64,000 nucleotides of DNA from Spinellus fusiger (GCA_025094145.1 JALLLS010000063.1:62001-126000); one strand, 5' to 3'; shown: positions 11,687 to 23,669, counted from the first letter of the stretch. Numbers and translations are program-made. The notes: a model not told the origin generated them from the letters alone.

Positions 11687-12971
11687 TGATATCTAACAGG
11701 TTTTTGACAATTGCGGGGTGAATAACAAGAAAGAACAACAGGTGAAACAGGTAAAATTGATTGATTTGGAGTACTCTGTGAATTCTCAGAGAGATCTAAA
11801 CTGCCACATACAGGATTATTCACAAGCATGGACTCTTCTTCCAACTCAATAACTGCTGCACAAAAAGAAGAATCCAAAGGGTCTGCAACACTTATAGCAG
11901 TGGAAGGGGTGGCAACACTACCATAAATAACAGGATCAGCAGTGGATGTAGTAGAAGAAGTAGAAACAGTAGCAGCATCATGAGTAGCAGGAGTAGCAGG
12001 AGCATCAGGAACATTTGGAACAACAGGAGTACTAACAGAAATGCTAGTATCAGCTGTAACAGTGGTATCAACTACAACTGTAGGTTTGTTCTTCTGAATT
12101 TTAGGCTTTTTATGGCCTAAGTCCTCTCTATTCTGAGGACATTGGGCTGCAACATGACCTTCAGAATTACATCCAAAGCACAGACAACAAGGACAAATTG
12201 GGCAGTCTTCATGCAAGTGATCTGCTGCATGGCAGTATTGACAGAAACTAGGCATATCTTGCTAAGTAGCAAAAAAGGTACTGGTGCCATCAAACTACTC
12301 CATCTGGTGGCTTAGTGGCAAGAAAGAAGAAGCAGAAGCAGAAGAAGTAGAAAAGGAAATAAAAGCATATCCTTGGCCCATGAACCAGCCACCATGTTCC
12401 TCAACATGCAGACCAAGTTCAAGAATCTGCCCATAGGGCCCAAGAGACTTTTCTAGTCCCAAACAAACATCATCAGCATCCTCAATAGGAAGATTCTTAA
12501 GTGCTAGCTTTGTTACTTTGCAGTTGCCAGGCAAAGCAGGGTATGCTTTCAGAGTGACCCCATCAACTATAAGGCCCTCTCCATTACAGATCTCTAAGCA
12601 GTGATCCTTTGACTTGAGGATGACTTCTACTAGAGTCTGAGATCCTTCTTTGTGGGTGGTTATTTCAAGACCCACTCCCACTGGAAAAACTTTTCTAGCC
12701 TCTCTAGAGAAGGCTGCTGATGTCACCAACACCAAGGTGACATCAAAAAACACACAGGGGTGTTTGCTGGAAGCCTGTTTCCAGACTTGAGGGGTACGTG
12801 TTGAGGTGCCATGAGTGGTGTTGGGGGCTGACAAAGGCACAGATTTGTATTGGCTGCTGCTGAGTACAAACAAAAAGGTATAGCATTACACTGTTGTTTT
12901 GGTCCATGAGGGGTGTTGTGTGGGCTATTGGCACTACTTGGCAAGTCCAGATTTTTAGCAGGAAGAGCCAT
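11679..12971 (-). pseudogene. LINE family 1 ORF1 (RNA-binding, two CCHC knuckles), copy A
   Basis: Counterpart of the intact ORF1 at 54958-56250. ATG at 12971-12969. A one-base loss near 12845-12850 shifts the frame, two tryptophan codons have become TAG (near 12293 and 12256), and a small indel near the 3' end shifts it again. The zinc knuckles remain (CQYCHAADHLHEDC and CFGCNSEGHVAAQC, both C-x2-C-x4-H-x4-C). The Trp to TAG changes are CpA to TpA on the other strand, so decay here is not only at CpG. Confidence 0.88.
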
Positions 12972-12972
12972 G

Positions 12973-12987
12973 ACAATTTGATATTGA
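12973..12987. repeat. Target-site duplication, LINE family 1 copy A (5' side)
   Basis: ACAATTTGATATTGA, the exact partner of 7704-7718. Confidence 0.92.
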
Positions 12988-13997
12988 GGTATTCTGTTGT
13001 AATCATGAAGACAATGGTAGCAGTCACAGACCAATTATTAAGTTGTCTCCTTTCTACAACATAATTCATAGTGTTACAAATAAGGAAAGATTCTGTCCCT
13101 AGAAGCTAGAGAAGGGAAGATTATTGTCTGTGCATTTTTTATAGAGAATGCTATTGAAAATTAGTCTTGTATCAGACATACCTTGGAAGAAAAAGTGTAT
13201 AAGTAGTCTTTGGATTTTGAAGAATTAAGTCTTTGAGAAATTTACTTTTTACCTACTTAACACACCTCTTGTTTATTTGGGCTTTTGAACAATAGTTAAG
13301 ACACCACATATTAAAGTCTACTAAACAGGCCATTATTATCAAGTGTCCTAAAACAGTAATAAATTATTCTCAATAACACAGCCACATGTCTATTTATACT
13401 AAATAGACATGTAAAATTGTTTTAATAAAAGCATCTTGTTCTTGAGTCTGATTAATTCCTTTTGAATTTAACATTTGGGACCAAACAAAAGAGAAGCATG
13501 GCCTGTTCCAGCTTCTTGGTGGCTGAGGCTGGCAAACCCCACACACACTGTGTCACTTTCTGTTGGTTACCAATTTGGACATGATAATACTAAGCCCAAA
13601 AATAGAGACAGCAATAAGAGGAAACTGAGGATAACAAGGTCTGGACTGAAGCCCATGTAGATCAAAGAAGAATAGGTAAAGAGAGGATAGAAGATGCTTT
13701 TTATTCATTCAAAATAGTTGCTTATTTATACTAATTTGCATATGATACAATTGACTAAGTACCTCTTGTCTTCAGTCTACTCAGAGTGAGTGTGACTTCA
13801 TCCAAGACATACTGTTTGTTCAATTATTTAATAAACCCAAAAGAAGTAATCCATGTGAGTCCAATAAGGAAAAGTGTGCTGGCCAATGGAATCATAGCAT
13901 TTAGTATAGTGGCAACATTTCTGCTAAGCAACACTTTTTTAAAAAAAGCAAAATTGTAAGTCTATCCAAATTTGAAAATCATCCATCTATTACCAAA
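12988..13997. other. Intergenic between two LINEs, no gene seen
   Basis: AT-rich. A 61-codon open stretch at 13475-13660 has no recognisable feature and may belong to an unrecognised repeat. No splice-consistent gene or RNA could be supported. Confidence 0.5.
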
Positions 13998-15092
13998 ATG
14001 CTGCATCCATCTACAAATACTATCCATCCATCAACATCACCCACCTCCCCACCTACTGTCCAAGTTTCAGGTCAACACCACCTGAATAGCAGTAGATACA
14101 CCATGTCTTTTGGGAATACCCACCAACAGTTGCTGCAGTTACAGCAAAACACAGCTGCTCCCTCTCAGGCTGACATTATTTTGGTGTTGACTTTGCTCTC
14201 TGCTGAGATAACTCAGGTCAGATAGCAGTATCACCACCAGCAGCAAAAGCTTGATGCTTTTGAGAGACTCCTGGAAGAAAACTCAAGACTGCAAGGGACA
14301 GTCAAGGCTCTGGAGGCACAGATTAGTGCCCTCAAAGCAGCAGCAGCATCACCAACAGTCCCAGCCCCCACCAATGTCTTGACACCAATGGCAACACAGA
14401 CACCAAAGAGTAGAGCAACTGATCCACTACAAGGTCTGTCAACAGCAAAGGACTCTTCTTGGGCCACAGTGGCCAAGAAACATGCCAAGGCTCCAGTCAA
14501 AAGGTCACAGCCTTCAGAGAGATGTGTTGCTGCTGCAACAAGAGCATTCACTGTCTCAGTTGGTGAACAAAGGTACAACTATGTGTACATCCCCTGTGGA
14601 AGATGCATGAACCATCCAGAAGTGTGTAAGCTCCTCAGAACCCTTGGCTTTGATACTGGATGTATCCTGGATGTCTGTTTCCCTGCCAGGTCTGTCATTG
14701 GCCTGTTGGTGCACCTGCAGTATGATCCAGAAGTGCTGTCTCTCTTGGAGAAGGCTGGCATCACCACCTACAAGGACTTTGATCCTACAGCACCAGAGCA
14801 CCTTGCTGATCCCACATATGCAACACTGTCAAAAGAGGACCTGGCCTCAGAAGCCATTCACCTGCATGAGAGCAGACGCCTCCAGGCCATTGCCTACATG
14901 CATCCCCACACAGCCTTCTCTGTGACCACAGCATTTGCTGAGGTAGGATGGATTGAAGAATCCCAGATCCCTGAGAACCCCAACAAGAGAAAGCAGTACC
15001 AAGACAGAGACAGGGCATCAGCAGCATTTAAGTCCCCACAAACAGATATAGAAATGCTTGACACCTCAGAAGATAACACCACCTATGAATAG
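13998..15092 (+). pseudogene. LINE family 2 ORF1
   Basis: ATG 13998. Gln/His-rich N-terminus, then after an in-frame TAG at 14223-14225 a heptad-rich coiled coil (FERLLEENSRLQGTVKALEA) typical of trimeric LINE ORF1 proteins. A globular domain with no family I can name follows. Ends NTTYE-stop at 15090-15092, overlapping the ORF2 start by eight bases (ATGAATAG). Without the TAG it would be about 364 residues. No CCHC knuckle is visible in ORF1. Confidence 0.75.
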
Positions 15093-18000
15093 AGTCTCTC
15101 TTGGACTCTGGAATGCCAATGGACTTCAACAGTCTTTGGTACATAACATTATGCAATACACACACTCCTTCACTATGCTCTTCATCACAGAAACGTGGCT
15201 CCTTTCTCCATCACTCCTCCCCACATCATGGACACAGTTTCACACTTATGGTAAGCCAGTGGTAGGCAACTACCGTGGCTCCATGGGTATCTGTGCTCTC
15301 ATCTCTCCCTTATGCCCCTATTATGTCACATATATCCCTATGCCCACCTCCTATGCCCTTGGAGTCCAATTTGGATCTATTCAAATTATATGCCTATACC
15401 TTCCCCCCTCCCTATCCACAGAAGAAGCCCTTGAGGTTCTCAATACCATTCCTTTGAACAATGACACCCTGATCTGTGGAGATCTCAATGCACGCCTTGG
15501 TGATCATGTTGGTGATCATGCATCCAACTCCAGAGGAAATGCCTTGCTTTTTTGGATGGAAGAACAAGGCCTGGCAGTCCTGAACTCTTCTCTTGCATTT
15601 GGTCAGCCTACCTACATCTCATTCAGGCAACAGCAACAGCTTAGTAGCATCATTGACCTCTTCATCACCAACACACCACTTACCAATGCATGCATAGAGG
15701 TTGATACCAAACACTCACTGAACTCTGATCATAGACTTCTCACTTTATCTTTTGATTATGATCTCTCTGACTTTCACCTCTCACCATCACCTCTCAGAAG
15801 ACTATGGAACTTGTCTAGATTGAAGGAGCCTGATGTTGGTAAGCTGTATGCACACCATTTCCAGACATTGTCACAAAGTCTTAGCACAGAGCTAGCAGCC
15901 TTAGTAGCCTCTCCACCAAGATCACAGCCTCCCATTGACCAGTTGACTGAGCACTCTAACAACAATGTATACAAGGCACTTGATCTCTTTGTTGGTAGCA
16001 AACGTCCAAGACCCACACACTGGAAGGCCTTTTGGTCTACATCACTACAGGAGGCAGCTGACCTGAGAGATAGATACTACAGAAGATAGAGACGTGCTGT
16101 TGGCCTTGACAAAGTCTACTGGTAGGAGAAGCACCAAGCAGCAGTAGCATCATTTAGAAGTGAAGTGCAGACTGCCAAAATTAGAGCATGGTATGCTTTC
16201 TGTCAGGCAATGGAGAAAGACTTTGCAAAGACAACTTCAAAGATCAAGCAGCTGAGACAACGTAGGCAAAAGCAGACCACATACCAGCACCCTGATGGAC
16301 CAGAAGCAGCTGCTACAGCCATGGGAAGACACTTGGAGACTGTCTACAGTGGAGGTATTCTGCCTGAAGTAAGACAACCTGCACCAGCACCACCATTACC
16401 ACAACTACCTTTCTCTGCTAGCAATGCACCTTTGACTTCAGCAGACGTCTTGCACTGGATTGCCTTTCTGCCATCTCAAAAAGCACCAGGTTCCAACCAC
16501 ATCAGAGCAGAGACGATCAAGTCTATCAAGTTTGTTATTGCACCTGTTCTAGCTAACTTGTTTACAGTTTGCTGGCAATGGGCCTATGTCCCCTCACCAT
16601 GGCACCAAGCACAGGTCTTTCCTATCTACAAGAAGAGTAGTCCAGACAATCCTGCCAACTATAGGCCTATTTCTCTTACCTCAGTAGTGAGGAAGCTGTT
16701 TGAAATGTGTCTTGTACCCATGTTGCATAAGTTCTCCCTGCCTCTGGATGTGGCCCAAGGTGGTTTTAGACCAAGAAGAGGTGCTCTTGACCAGGCCCTG
16801 TGCCTTCACAGTATCATCAGCCAGCACTACAAACAGCATCATAAGTACCCAGTAGTGGCCTATCTGGACATCAAGGCAGCTTATGACACAGTTGACTGTA
16901 AAGTGATATGGCATGCTCTCAAAAAGAGAAACACTCCACCTGCTTTTCTGGCACTTCTAGTCAACATGTTTGATGAGGTCTCCATCAGTGTTCTACTGAG
17001 CAACTATGTATCACCTGATTTTGTTCCAGTGACTGGAGTGCTTCAGGGTTCTGTGCTAAGTCCTCACTTGTATTCCATATACATTAACTCTCTTCCAGCT
17101 GCCTTCAGGTCTATACCTTCTGTACGTTCTCCAACAGTTGTCTCATTTACTTCACCATCTTCACTGAGAGAGTACAATTACTTACTAGATGCATCCAATG
17201 CTTTACCAGAACCAAGACCAACAGTCATCAACTCTCTCTTCTTTGCAGATGACATAGCCATCACTGGTAGTCCCCAGGAAGTCCAAAGCATGCTGCAAGT
17301 AGCAGAACAACACTCACTGTCTTTGGGTTTCAGATGGAGTCCATCAAAATGTGCAATAGTCCAACAAGTCCCACTAATCAGAACAACCTACACTTTGTAT
17401 GGAGAGGTAGTGCCACTTATCAATGAATTTATCTACCTAGGCATGCCCTTTAGAGCCCATGGTATAAACCCAGCCTCCATCCCAGTGCACAGACAGCCAG
17501 GTGCTCTGTTAGCCATGTCAATGTTGCATGCAGTTGGTGCCTCTTGTTCTGGTTTTTCTTTGCTTCTGAGCACATGTCTCTACAAGACCTTCATAAGGCC
17601 CAGGTTTGAATTTGGCCTGGCCATATCTACATTGAAGAAGAAGGATGTCAAGGCAGTAGAAAAGATCCAAGACAGGTGTCTGAGAATGATACTAGGAGGT
17701 CATCCTACCAGCTCCACAGTGGTGCTGAAACACATCAGCAACCTACCAAATATGCAGTTCAGGGCAGATGTTCTCAAGACAAAGTTTTGCATTTGTGCAC
17801 AAACACTACCAAGTCAGTGTCTTCTTTCTCTGCTTTCAAGCCAATGGCCAGAACATTCACCACTTTACAAGAATCCACTGTACAGATCCCTGCCTGAAGA
17901 GCCTCTCAACACTGATGCTAAACTGAAGGCATATCTTGAAACACAACATCAACTGAATTTTGACAGTTTTATAGCAGCAACAAAACAGGTTCTTATCAAG

Positions 18001-18600
18001 GCCTGTAGACCAACCATTGGCCTAGATCCCATACTGTACCTTCCAGCTGCCAGGCATGACAGAAGTAGGCTTATTCGTTGGAGAATGGGGTAGCTCCCTG
18101 GAAAGCCTAGGCCATGTCAATGCCGTGATGCTGAACACACTTCCAGGAGACACCTAAGAATCTGCCCACTTGTCCCACCAAATCTTTGGTTATCTCTACC
18201 ACTAGCACCACCACCAAGTCACCCAGTTGACCATGCTATTTCTTGTCTTCCTCTGTCTTCTTCTGCTTGTCCTTCCTTTTGGGTCCCTCTTCTAACAATC
18301 CTGTGGCATTCTGACCAGCTGTGCAATCCTGAGGGAGATTACAGCTCTGACCCCAGTCCTGGCTTGGTGTGGAGTACACAAGCAACAGCAATTCATGATT
18401 GAGCAGCTTTTTGGTCTGGTTCTCTGTCTTCCTCCCTCTCACTACCACAATGTTTAGAGCAGCTGCAGAGTGGAGAGCAGGAACAGCCAAGAGGCCCAGT
18501 AGTCTTAGTTTCTTTTTCTTTGCCTGTCTTTTTTGTTCTTTTGTCCTTTTGAACTTTTTGTATCTTTTTCTTTGTCTCTGGGTAGCAGTAAGCTTCATTA
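15085..18600 (+). pseudogene. LINE family 2 ORF2 (endonuclease and reverse transcriptase)
   Basis: Starts at ATG 15085 inside the ORF1 stop. The APE endonuclease shows LWNANGL, FITETW, ICGDLNARLGDH, SSIIDLFITN and NSDHRLLTL, i.e. all expected catalytic blocks. After two TAG codons (16087-16089 and 16123-16125) the reverse transcriptase shows YRPISLTSVVRKLFE, AYLDIKAAYDTVD, GVLQGSVLSPHLYSIYI and the catalytic FADDIAI. A Cys/His segment (CQCRDAEH) follows a TAG at 18091-18093. The intact RT block (16165-18093) and endonuclease block (to 16089) are long, so few stops separate this copy from an active one. It is nonetheless broken. Confidence 0.9.
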
Positions 18601-18810
18601 AGCACTTGCATTATTACCCCTAATAAAAAAATCTTTAAACTGAGTGTGATTATTCAGACAAGTAGAAAATAACAAGACTGAACAAAGATAATTTTTATTA
18701 AGTGAAGAGTGGTTCATTATTTATACTTTTTGTGGGTGCTTATCCTTCAGTGGCATTCTACCTTTTGGTAGTTAATGATTAGTCCATGGCATAGCTTATT
18801 GATAGATGCA

Positions 18811-18930
18811 ACCGTATGGTTGGTGTAGATGATTTATCCTATGGTAGTTTACATAGGTATAGCTTTATGGTTGGTGTAGGTGTTCTACCTAATGGTAGAC
18901 TACATGTTGGAGCCTTATGGTTGGTTCATT
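18811..18930. repeat. Degenerate tandem repeat, period about 50 bp
   Basis: Two full units and a partial third share TATGGTTGGTGTAG and ATGGTAG..TACAT. Located between LINE 2 and the DIRS fragment. Possibly the remnant of a repeat carried by one of them; no function can be assigned. Confidence 0.55.
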
Positions 18931-19249
18931 GAATAAGCACACCATTATAGAGCCATCTATTATGTCTTCACTTTTAATTGCCTTTGATAGGTCTTATTTA
19001 ATCCACTAAGGGTTTATAGATGAAAGCAGCTCATTAAGTGTCTGATAATAATTTGAGCTTAGAAGGTTGATTTGTAGTTACAACCAATCAGTGAGATGAT
19101 ACAGAGATGTACTATGGTACTTGTGTGCACTCAAGCTTTCATAGAGTATTCTGAATGTCACAGCATACTACTCATGTTGACCAATTCATGAAGAATCTTT
19201 GGATTGAAGTCAGAACACAACACTCTTGCTCTATCACCTGACTGTCCTT

Positions 19250-20221
19250 AGTTGTGGTTTGGTGGGCATTGGCTAAGAGGTAGGAGGTATTTGCAGAAAA
19301 GGTATTTTGTACACTTGTTGGATGGTGCTTCTGACCCATTCCTCATTGGTTATAAAGTCCCATGCTTTGGAGAAGAGAGAGAGACGTCCACCTACTGGCT
19401 GGTTGGAGGGGGGTTTGGGACCTGTTGGGGTGAAAACCCTTCTTGTTGTCTCTGTTCTTATGCATTTGAGGGGCAAAAGATTGTGTCTTGTTGTGCACCA
19501 GGGATGTTGCAACGTCATTACCCCTTTCTGTATTTTTGTTTCCCTTTCTTGTTTGGGAATGGCCTTTAGTAGCTTCACGCATTGCTTTTGTAAGAGAGGC
19601 TTGCTCAAGGATACAGGCTGTATCCAAGAGAGGTGTTGGCTCCTTTTCAGTGGATCCAATTGGAGTGGAAGGCAACTGCAGGTCTCAATATATGTTATCA
19701 CTTCATAGTTGAGTAATGTGCAAAGCCAGGTCTGACAAGAGTTCATGCATACATTCTGCAAATTTAATGGCTGAATCCAGGGATATAGACTTGTTTTGTA
19801 AGGAGTCATGCATGAAGGAGTTGATTGAACAAGTAAGCCCTGAAAGTCGGAACTGAATGTTGGCCAATTGCCCATCTGAGCACTTTGCAAAACTTCCCAC
19901 ATCCGTATAGTTAAGGGATGGGGGTTGGTACTGGCGCAAAACATTACGTGGACAGTTAAGAAGTAAACACCTACAAGTAATCTCATCTATGGGCCTGCAA
20001 AAGAAGTCCTTGTCCATGCCAGGGCATGCCTCCAGTAATTCATTGTATAGGTAGAGATCAGCAGCTGTGGGCCTTTCCACCACATGTGGGTCTTCATTGT
20101 GTTGCACAGACCTTTCCATATGAGCATTCTCATCAGGAATAGCAGACATAGCTCCACTACGAGACTCCAAGGCTTGGATACATTCAAGAAGTTGTTGCAT
20201 GACATTTTCATCAATAGGCAT
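19250..20221 (-). pseudogene. DIRS-type retroelement, ORF1 (gag-like) and start of the RT domain, truncated
   Basis: The minus-strand frame 20221-19703 (MPIDENVMQQLLECIQALES..., CRCLLLNCPRNVLRQYQPPS) is a gag-like ORF1 from an acidic N-terminus. After frameshifts near 19690 and 19390 the sequence reads GGRLSLFSKAWDFITNEEWV and IQQVYKIPFLQIPP. This matches the beginning of the reverse transcriptase of DIRS elements (GGRL..F...W, G/VYKIPF). DIRS elements integrate with a tyrosine recombinase; that gene and most of the RT are absent. The element is a 5' fragment. Assignment rests on the RT start motif and is fairly secure. Confidence 0.7.
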
Positions 20222-20389
20222 AATAATAACAGATCAAATAGAATCAAGCGGTAGAGTACCAAGAGCAAAAGAAAAGATGATAAGGGGATATGCTCATAGC
20301 TAGCATCCCTTTTATTGTTTTTTTTTTGGAATATTTTGACTAAATAAAGAAAAGATGGTAACACAGCAAGAATCTCTGCAAAATGAAGG

Positions 20390-20440
20390 ATAATAACATA
20401 TCTGTCCAAGGCCTATGGCCTTGGACAGATATGTTATTAT
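20390..20440. repeat. Perfect 51-bp palindrome
   Basis: Two exact 24-bp arms (20390-20413 and 20417-20440) around TAT; the centre reads CCAAGGCC-TAT-GGCCTTGG. It lies about 170 bp upstream of the DIRS ORF1 start on that strand and is followed by a T-run. It could be a DIRS terminal-repeat junction, a hairpin transposon end or a cruciform. Confidence 0.9.
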
Positions 20441-21304
20441 GTCTTTTTTTTTGTGTTTGATTCAGCAATAATTCTCTATTGTTCAATTAGCTTTTTATCT
20501 GAATATATACATGCCACAAACATCATTCAACATATATCATTTGAAACACCCATTTAATTGATAAATACAGTACAGCTCTCTAACCTGAAATTGAGACAAA
20601 TATTAACCCATATTTAAATAGCAGTGCTTATTAATAAAATAGGATACCAGAAAAAGTAGTGGCTATGACAAGAGAAAAATCATTTGTATTATTTCTAACA
20701 TTCAACTTAACCATAGAACCCATAGGAGGGCCAACTTCACAGTAAGCACCTACTAACAGATGTCTGTAACTTGAATAAGTATCAGATATGTCAAAGGGAG
20801 AAAAGATAGAATATATATTTAAAGAGAATAGTATATTACTGGTATATAGAAGCCGACATAGAGAAGCATATCTATCATGAACAAGTTACTAATGACAGTC
20901 TAAGAGAAACGACATGATGGATGTGGAAGCAGTGAAATGATAATGACATGCAGAAATAGTTGACAGTGATAGTTCAATTACAAACAGAAAAAAAGTGTCG
21001 GCTATACACATCAGTGGTTGCACTTATTTCAATGCAATGATCACCAGAACAAATCTATAAAAGCAGTATGTTGAAGCAATTTGGCACAAGTGTTGCAATA
21101 GCATAAGAATGTATTACAACTCTTATTGCTCATTCATCCTTGTCAAATAGGTACAAATGGCTTTATGATGTATTAGATAGACAATCAGTTTAATGTCTGT
21201 TTTTATATATATCCTGACAAGTATCTTTTATTCTATATGTTACTAAATCATATTACTTATTACTCGCTGTCTGCCTCTAACACATAGCAAATGGTTATAC
21301 CTGC
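20441..21304. other. Intergenic, no gene seen
   Basis: AT-rich sequence without a supportable ORF. The minus-strand host-like exon at 21305 ends in a splice donor pointing into this region, but no matching acceptor and exon could be found. The rest of that gene may have been lost. Confidence 0.5.
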
Positions 21305-22397
21305 GCCAAATGGTGGAGGTCATAGAGTGTGCCGTCCGAGTCAGGACTACTACCAGAAAGTGCCATGAGCATCCACTGCAATAGTCCTCTAAGTGCAAAC
21401 TCACAACACTCTTCTTGGATAACTGATAGAATACAATTCACTACATTCAACTCTATTGGATAGTGTGTCTATAAGTACTGATGGAAGAACTGGGTTGTCT
21501 CTTTCTAGGCCATAAATGTAGAGTAAAGAGCCAAAAAGACAAGTAGATAGAAACCAGAGCATGATCAATCCAGACAGTATGTGTATGTTGGACACCTCTT
21601 GACTATAGAAGTAGAGCGATTTCAGTCAATACAGAAAGAAAGAAGGAAGGAAGGAAGGAAAGACATAATAAGATATGTTGTTTATGGCCTAAATCTACTC
21701 TCTTTTGTGAATCATCAACAGCAACTACACTCACAGAAACACAGTCAAGAATACAGTCAATGGGAAAGAAGAATGGAAACAGGTCTACTACTGCAGCCCA
21801 TTCTTTTGTAAACAGCTCCTGATAATACTCTTATTGAAGACACCCATGAGTACACAAGAGTTCCTGACAAAAGTCTATGATAAGACTCGAGTGGTGGGTA
21901 TTGAGGTACCACGAGTACTGGTTGTAGAGTGTCTGTAGCTTGTATCTATAAGAGTTGTAAAGAAGAATAGCATAGTGTATATCTCAGTGCAAAGAGCAAT
22001 AGACTCAAACAACTGAGGCCGTGTTTCTGGATGACTCATGACGTTGATGACGCTTCCTGGAGGGAGATTGTCTCTCCAAACAAATAGGGCTCTAAAGTCT
22101 TTTTGTCTAGTGAGTGAATGAGAGATGATGCTGTTGTTGTACTCCAGTGTGCTGTGTTGACTAAAGACAGTACGTGCCCAGGTGCGGGCGCTGGTGTTGT
22201 TTGTTTGTTTGTTAAGGGTGTCTATAGCAGACAGTGCCTGGCTATTCGCGGGAAAGGGCTGTGGTTGTGCGGTGGCTACACATCATACTCAACAGACACA
22301 GCACTTTTAATCTGCGGTGGTCGTTGGAAGTACGCAGAATAAGTAAAGTAAGCTGGGCTCTGTTCTGTTGTGGGGTCGAGAGTTAAAGCGGCACTCA
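21305..22397 (-). pseudogene. Fragment of a multi-exon host-like gene, identity unknown
   Basis: Several minus-strand segments read as exons with normal codon content and CpG, unlike the surrounding repeats. ATG at 22397 opens MSAALTLDPTTEQSPAYFTY. A long frame at about 22240-21885 reads WARTVFSQHSTLEYNNSIIS then VINVMSHPETRPQLFESIAL. A segment ELFTKEWAAVVDLFPFF ends at a GTGAGT donor near 21740. A last segment (ECCEFALRGLLQWMLMALSG, DSDGTLYDLHHLAQ) ends at a GTATAA donor near 21304. I could not join all exons with consistent phases and no downstream exon follows. It is either a truncated gene or one with unusual introns. I do not recognise the protein. Confidence 0.4.
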
Positions 22398-22440
22398 TTG
22401 TCTATTTACCAAGAAGTTCTTTACAGAGTCGAGCAGTGTG

Positions 22441-22782
22441 ATGGCTACACCTAGCAAGTAAACCATACACACACTTCTTCACTGTTTATTATTATTATAA
22501 CTACTCTATCCTCATTGTACATATATATATATATATATAAAGCCACAGTGGAATAGACTGCTTATTATCATTTTCTTAATTGTTTACGACATTGCCGCAG
22601 GTAGCACGACAAAGGGTCCAGGCAAAAAAGGGCGAGCCTTGAAAAATCCTGAGCCTACAAGCAGGAGCGACCCACTTGTATCCATCACTCCTGTTTCCAC
22701 ACAATCCATAGTCACAATGCATAGGCCACCCAGCACACTTCCTACAAACCTAAAGATGGAGGGGAGCAGACAGGATGCTTAA
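22441..22782 (+). CDS. Possible small spliced gene, 64 residues, unknown
   Basis: ATG 22441 with exon 1 at 22441-22457 and donor GTAAAC, a 147-bp intron containing a (TA)n run, acceptor GCAGGTAG, and exon 2 at 22605-22782 ending TAA. The frame closes exactly. The product begins MATPSN and is basic, Pro/Ser/Thr-rich (TTKGPGKKGRALKNPEP) with no recognisable domain. Its start lies 43 bp from the divergent ATG at 22397, so the two may share a promoter, or the (TA)n run may instead be the promoter of the minus-strand gene. Evidence is splice signals plus open frame only. Confidence 0.3.
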
Positions 22783-22800
22783 TAATATAAACGCATAGCC

Positions 22801-22840
22801 ATGTCTAGCGACCACATCAAGAATGCAGAAAGAGGCGAAG
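22801..22840 (+). other. Orphan first exon ending in a splice donor
   Basis: ATG 22801 opens MSSDHIKNAERGE and runs to a consensus GTGAGT donor at 22841. CpG content is host-like. No matching next exon could be identified before the decayed Tc1 element. The coding-like piece at 24831-25037 is a candidate distant exon, but its phase does not fit directly. Confidence 0.3.
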
Positions 22841-23669
22841 GTGAGTACACACTATAAACTACCAAGCACAAAGTATTCTCTTAAAAAGAGACTACTCTAT
22901 GGAATTTATAGGTCATAAGAGCAAATAACTCCCATTACACCAAGCATAATTTCAGATTAGAGATGTTTCATGATAAAGTCAACTCTCACTGTCTCTTCAA
23001 TTAATGCTTCCGATGGTAAAGAGAGAAAAGAAAAGGTGTGGAAATAAAGCGGATATTTATACCTTTTTGACTAGGGTAGGAGATGCAAATCTGTGACTTA
23101 ATAATGACTGCTGAGTGAATCACAGGATTCGGCTGTTGAAAATAAAAAGGACGGCTGTGGATGGCTGCTATAGAGATAGAGTCAAGTGGGAAAATATTTT
23201 CATCTGCTTCTGTGTGATAATTGGGCCTGATACTATGACTATACATCAGTGTTTATTTTTATGTTCTCACAGTGTTAAATTCGCCTTTTGATAGAAGAAC
23301 ATGACGCTTATGCCACTAGAAAGATGTATCTGTTCTGCAGACTCTTCTTACGTGTATCTCCTCCCTTACATTTATTTCTCAGACATCTCAGCACCGCCAG
23401 AGTATTGAGAGAGAAGGAGTACATTGACGGAACAAACTGAGCATCGTACATTGGATATTGCGCCTCAATCGAATAAGTCTTTTTATTTCGGTATCCGATA
23501 ATTCTATTCTTTCTTTTGTAATTAGCATAAGATTCTTCAAAGCCAATGATATTTTATGTAATTCTGTTGTTTGATGATATTAAATGCTTTGTCTAAAGGA
23601 TTTATAGATCTACATTGATATGACCATGGATTTCAAAGAAGAAAAAGCAATAATATGTTGAGATTGTGG

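Larger units (their letters stand above)
7719..12972 (-). mobile_element. LINE family 1 (APE-type non-LTR retrotransposon), copy A
   Basis: A minus-strand element with two ORFs, a short 3' UTR and a T-run on the plus strand (7719-7726) that is the poly(A) tail, flanked by a 15-bp target duplication. About 95% identical by eye to copy B at 51000-56254. The 5' end lies one base before the ORF1 ATG. Compared with copy B, many CpG sites here are TpG or CpA, for example 8030-8031 CA against 51312-51313 CG. The copy therefore looks older or more heavily methylated. It carries missense, nonsense and frameshift changes and is inactive. Confidence 0.95.
13998..18640 (+). mobile_element. LINE family 2 (APE-type non-LTR retrotransposon), decayed
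   Basis: A plus-strand element with coiled-coil ORF1 and ORF2 carrying endonuclease, reverse transcriptase and a C-terminal Cys/His segment, ending near an A-run (about 18624-18630). Sequence and ORF1 type differ from family 1. In-frame stops are TAG in ORF1 and the first part of ORF2 (14223, 16087, 16123, 18091). No target duplication was found, so the exact ends are uncertain. Very few CpG dinucleotides remain. Confidence 0.88.

Noticed and set aside
19252..19712. Plus-strand frames over the DIRS region
   Set aside because: The minus-strand reading gives the DIRS RT start motif; the plus frames have no features.
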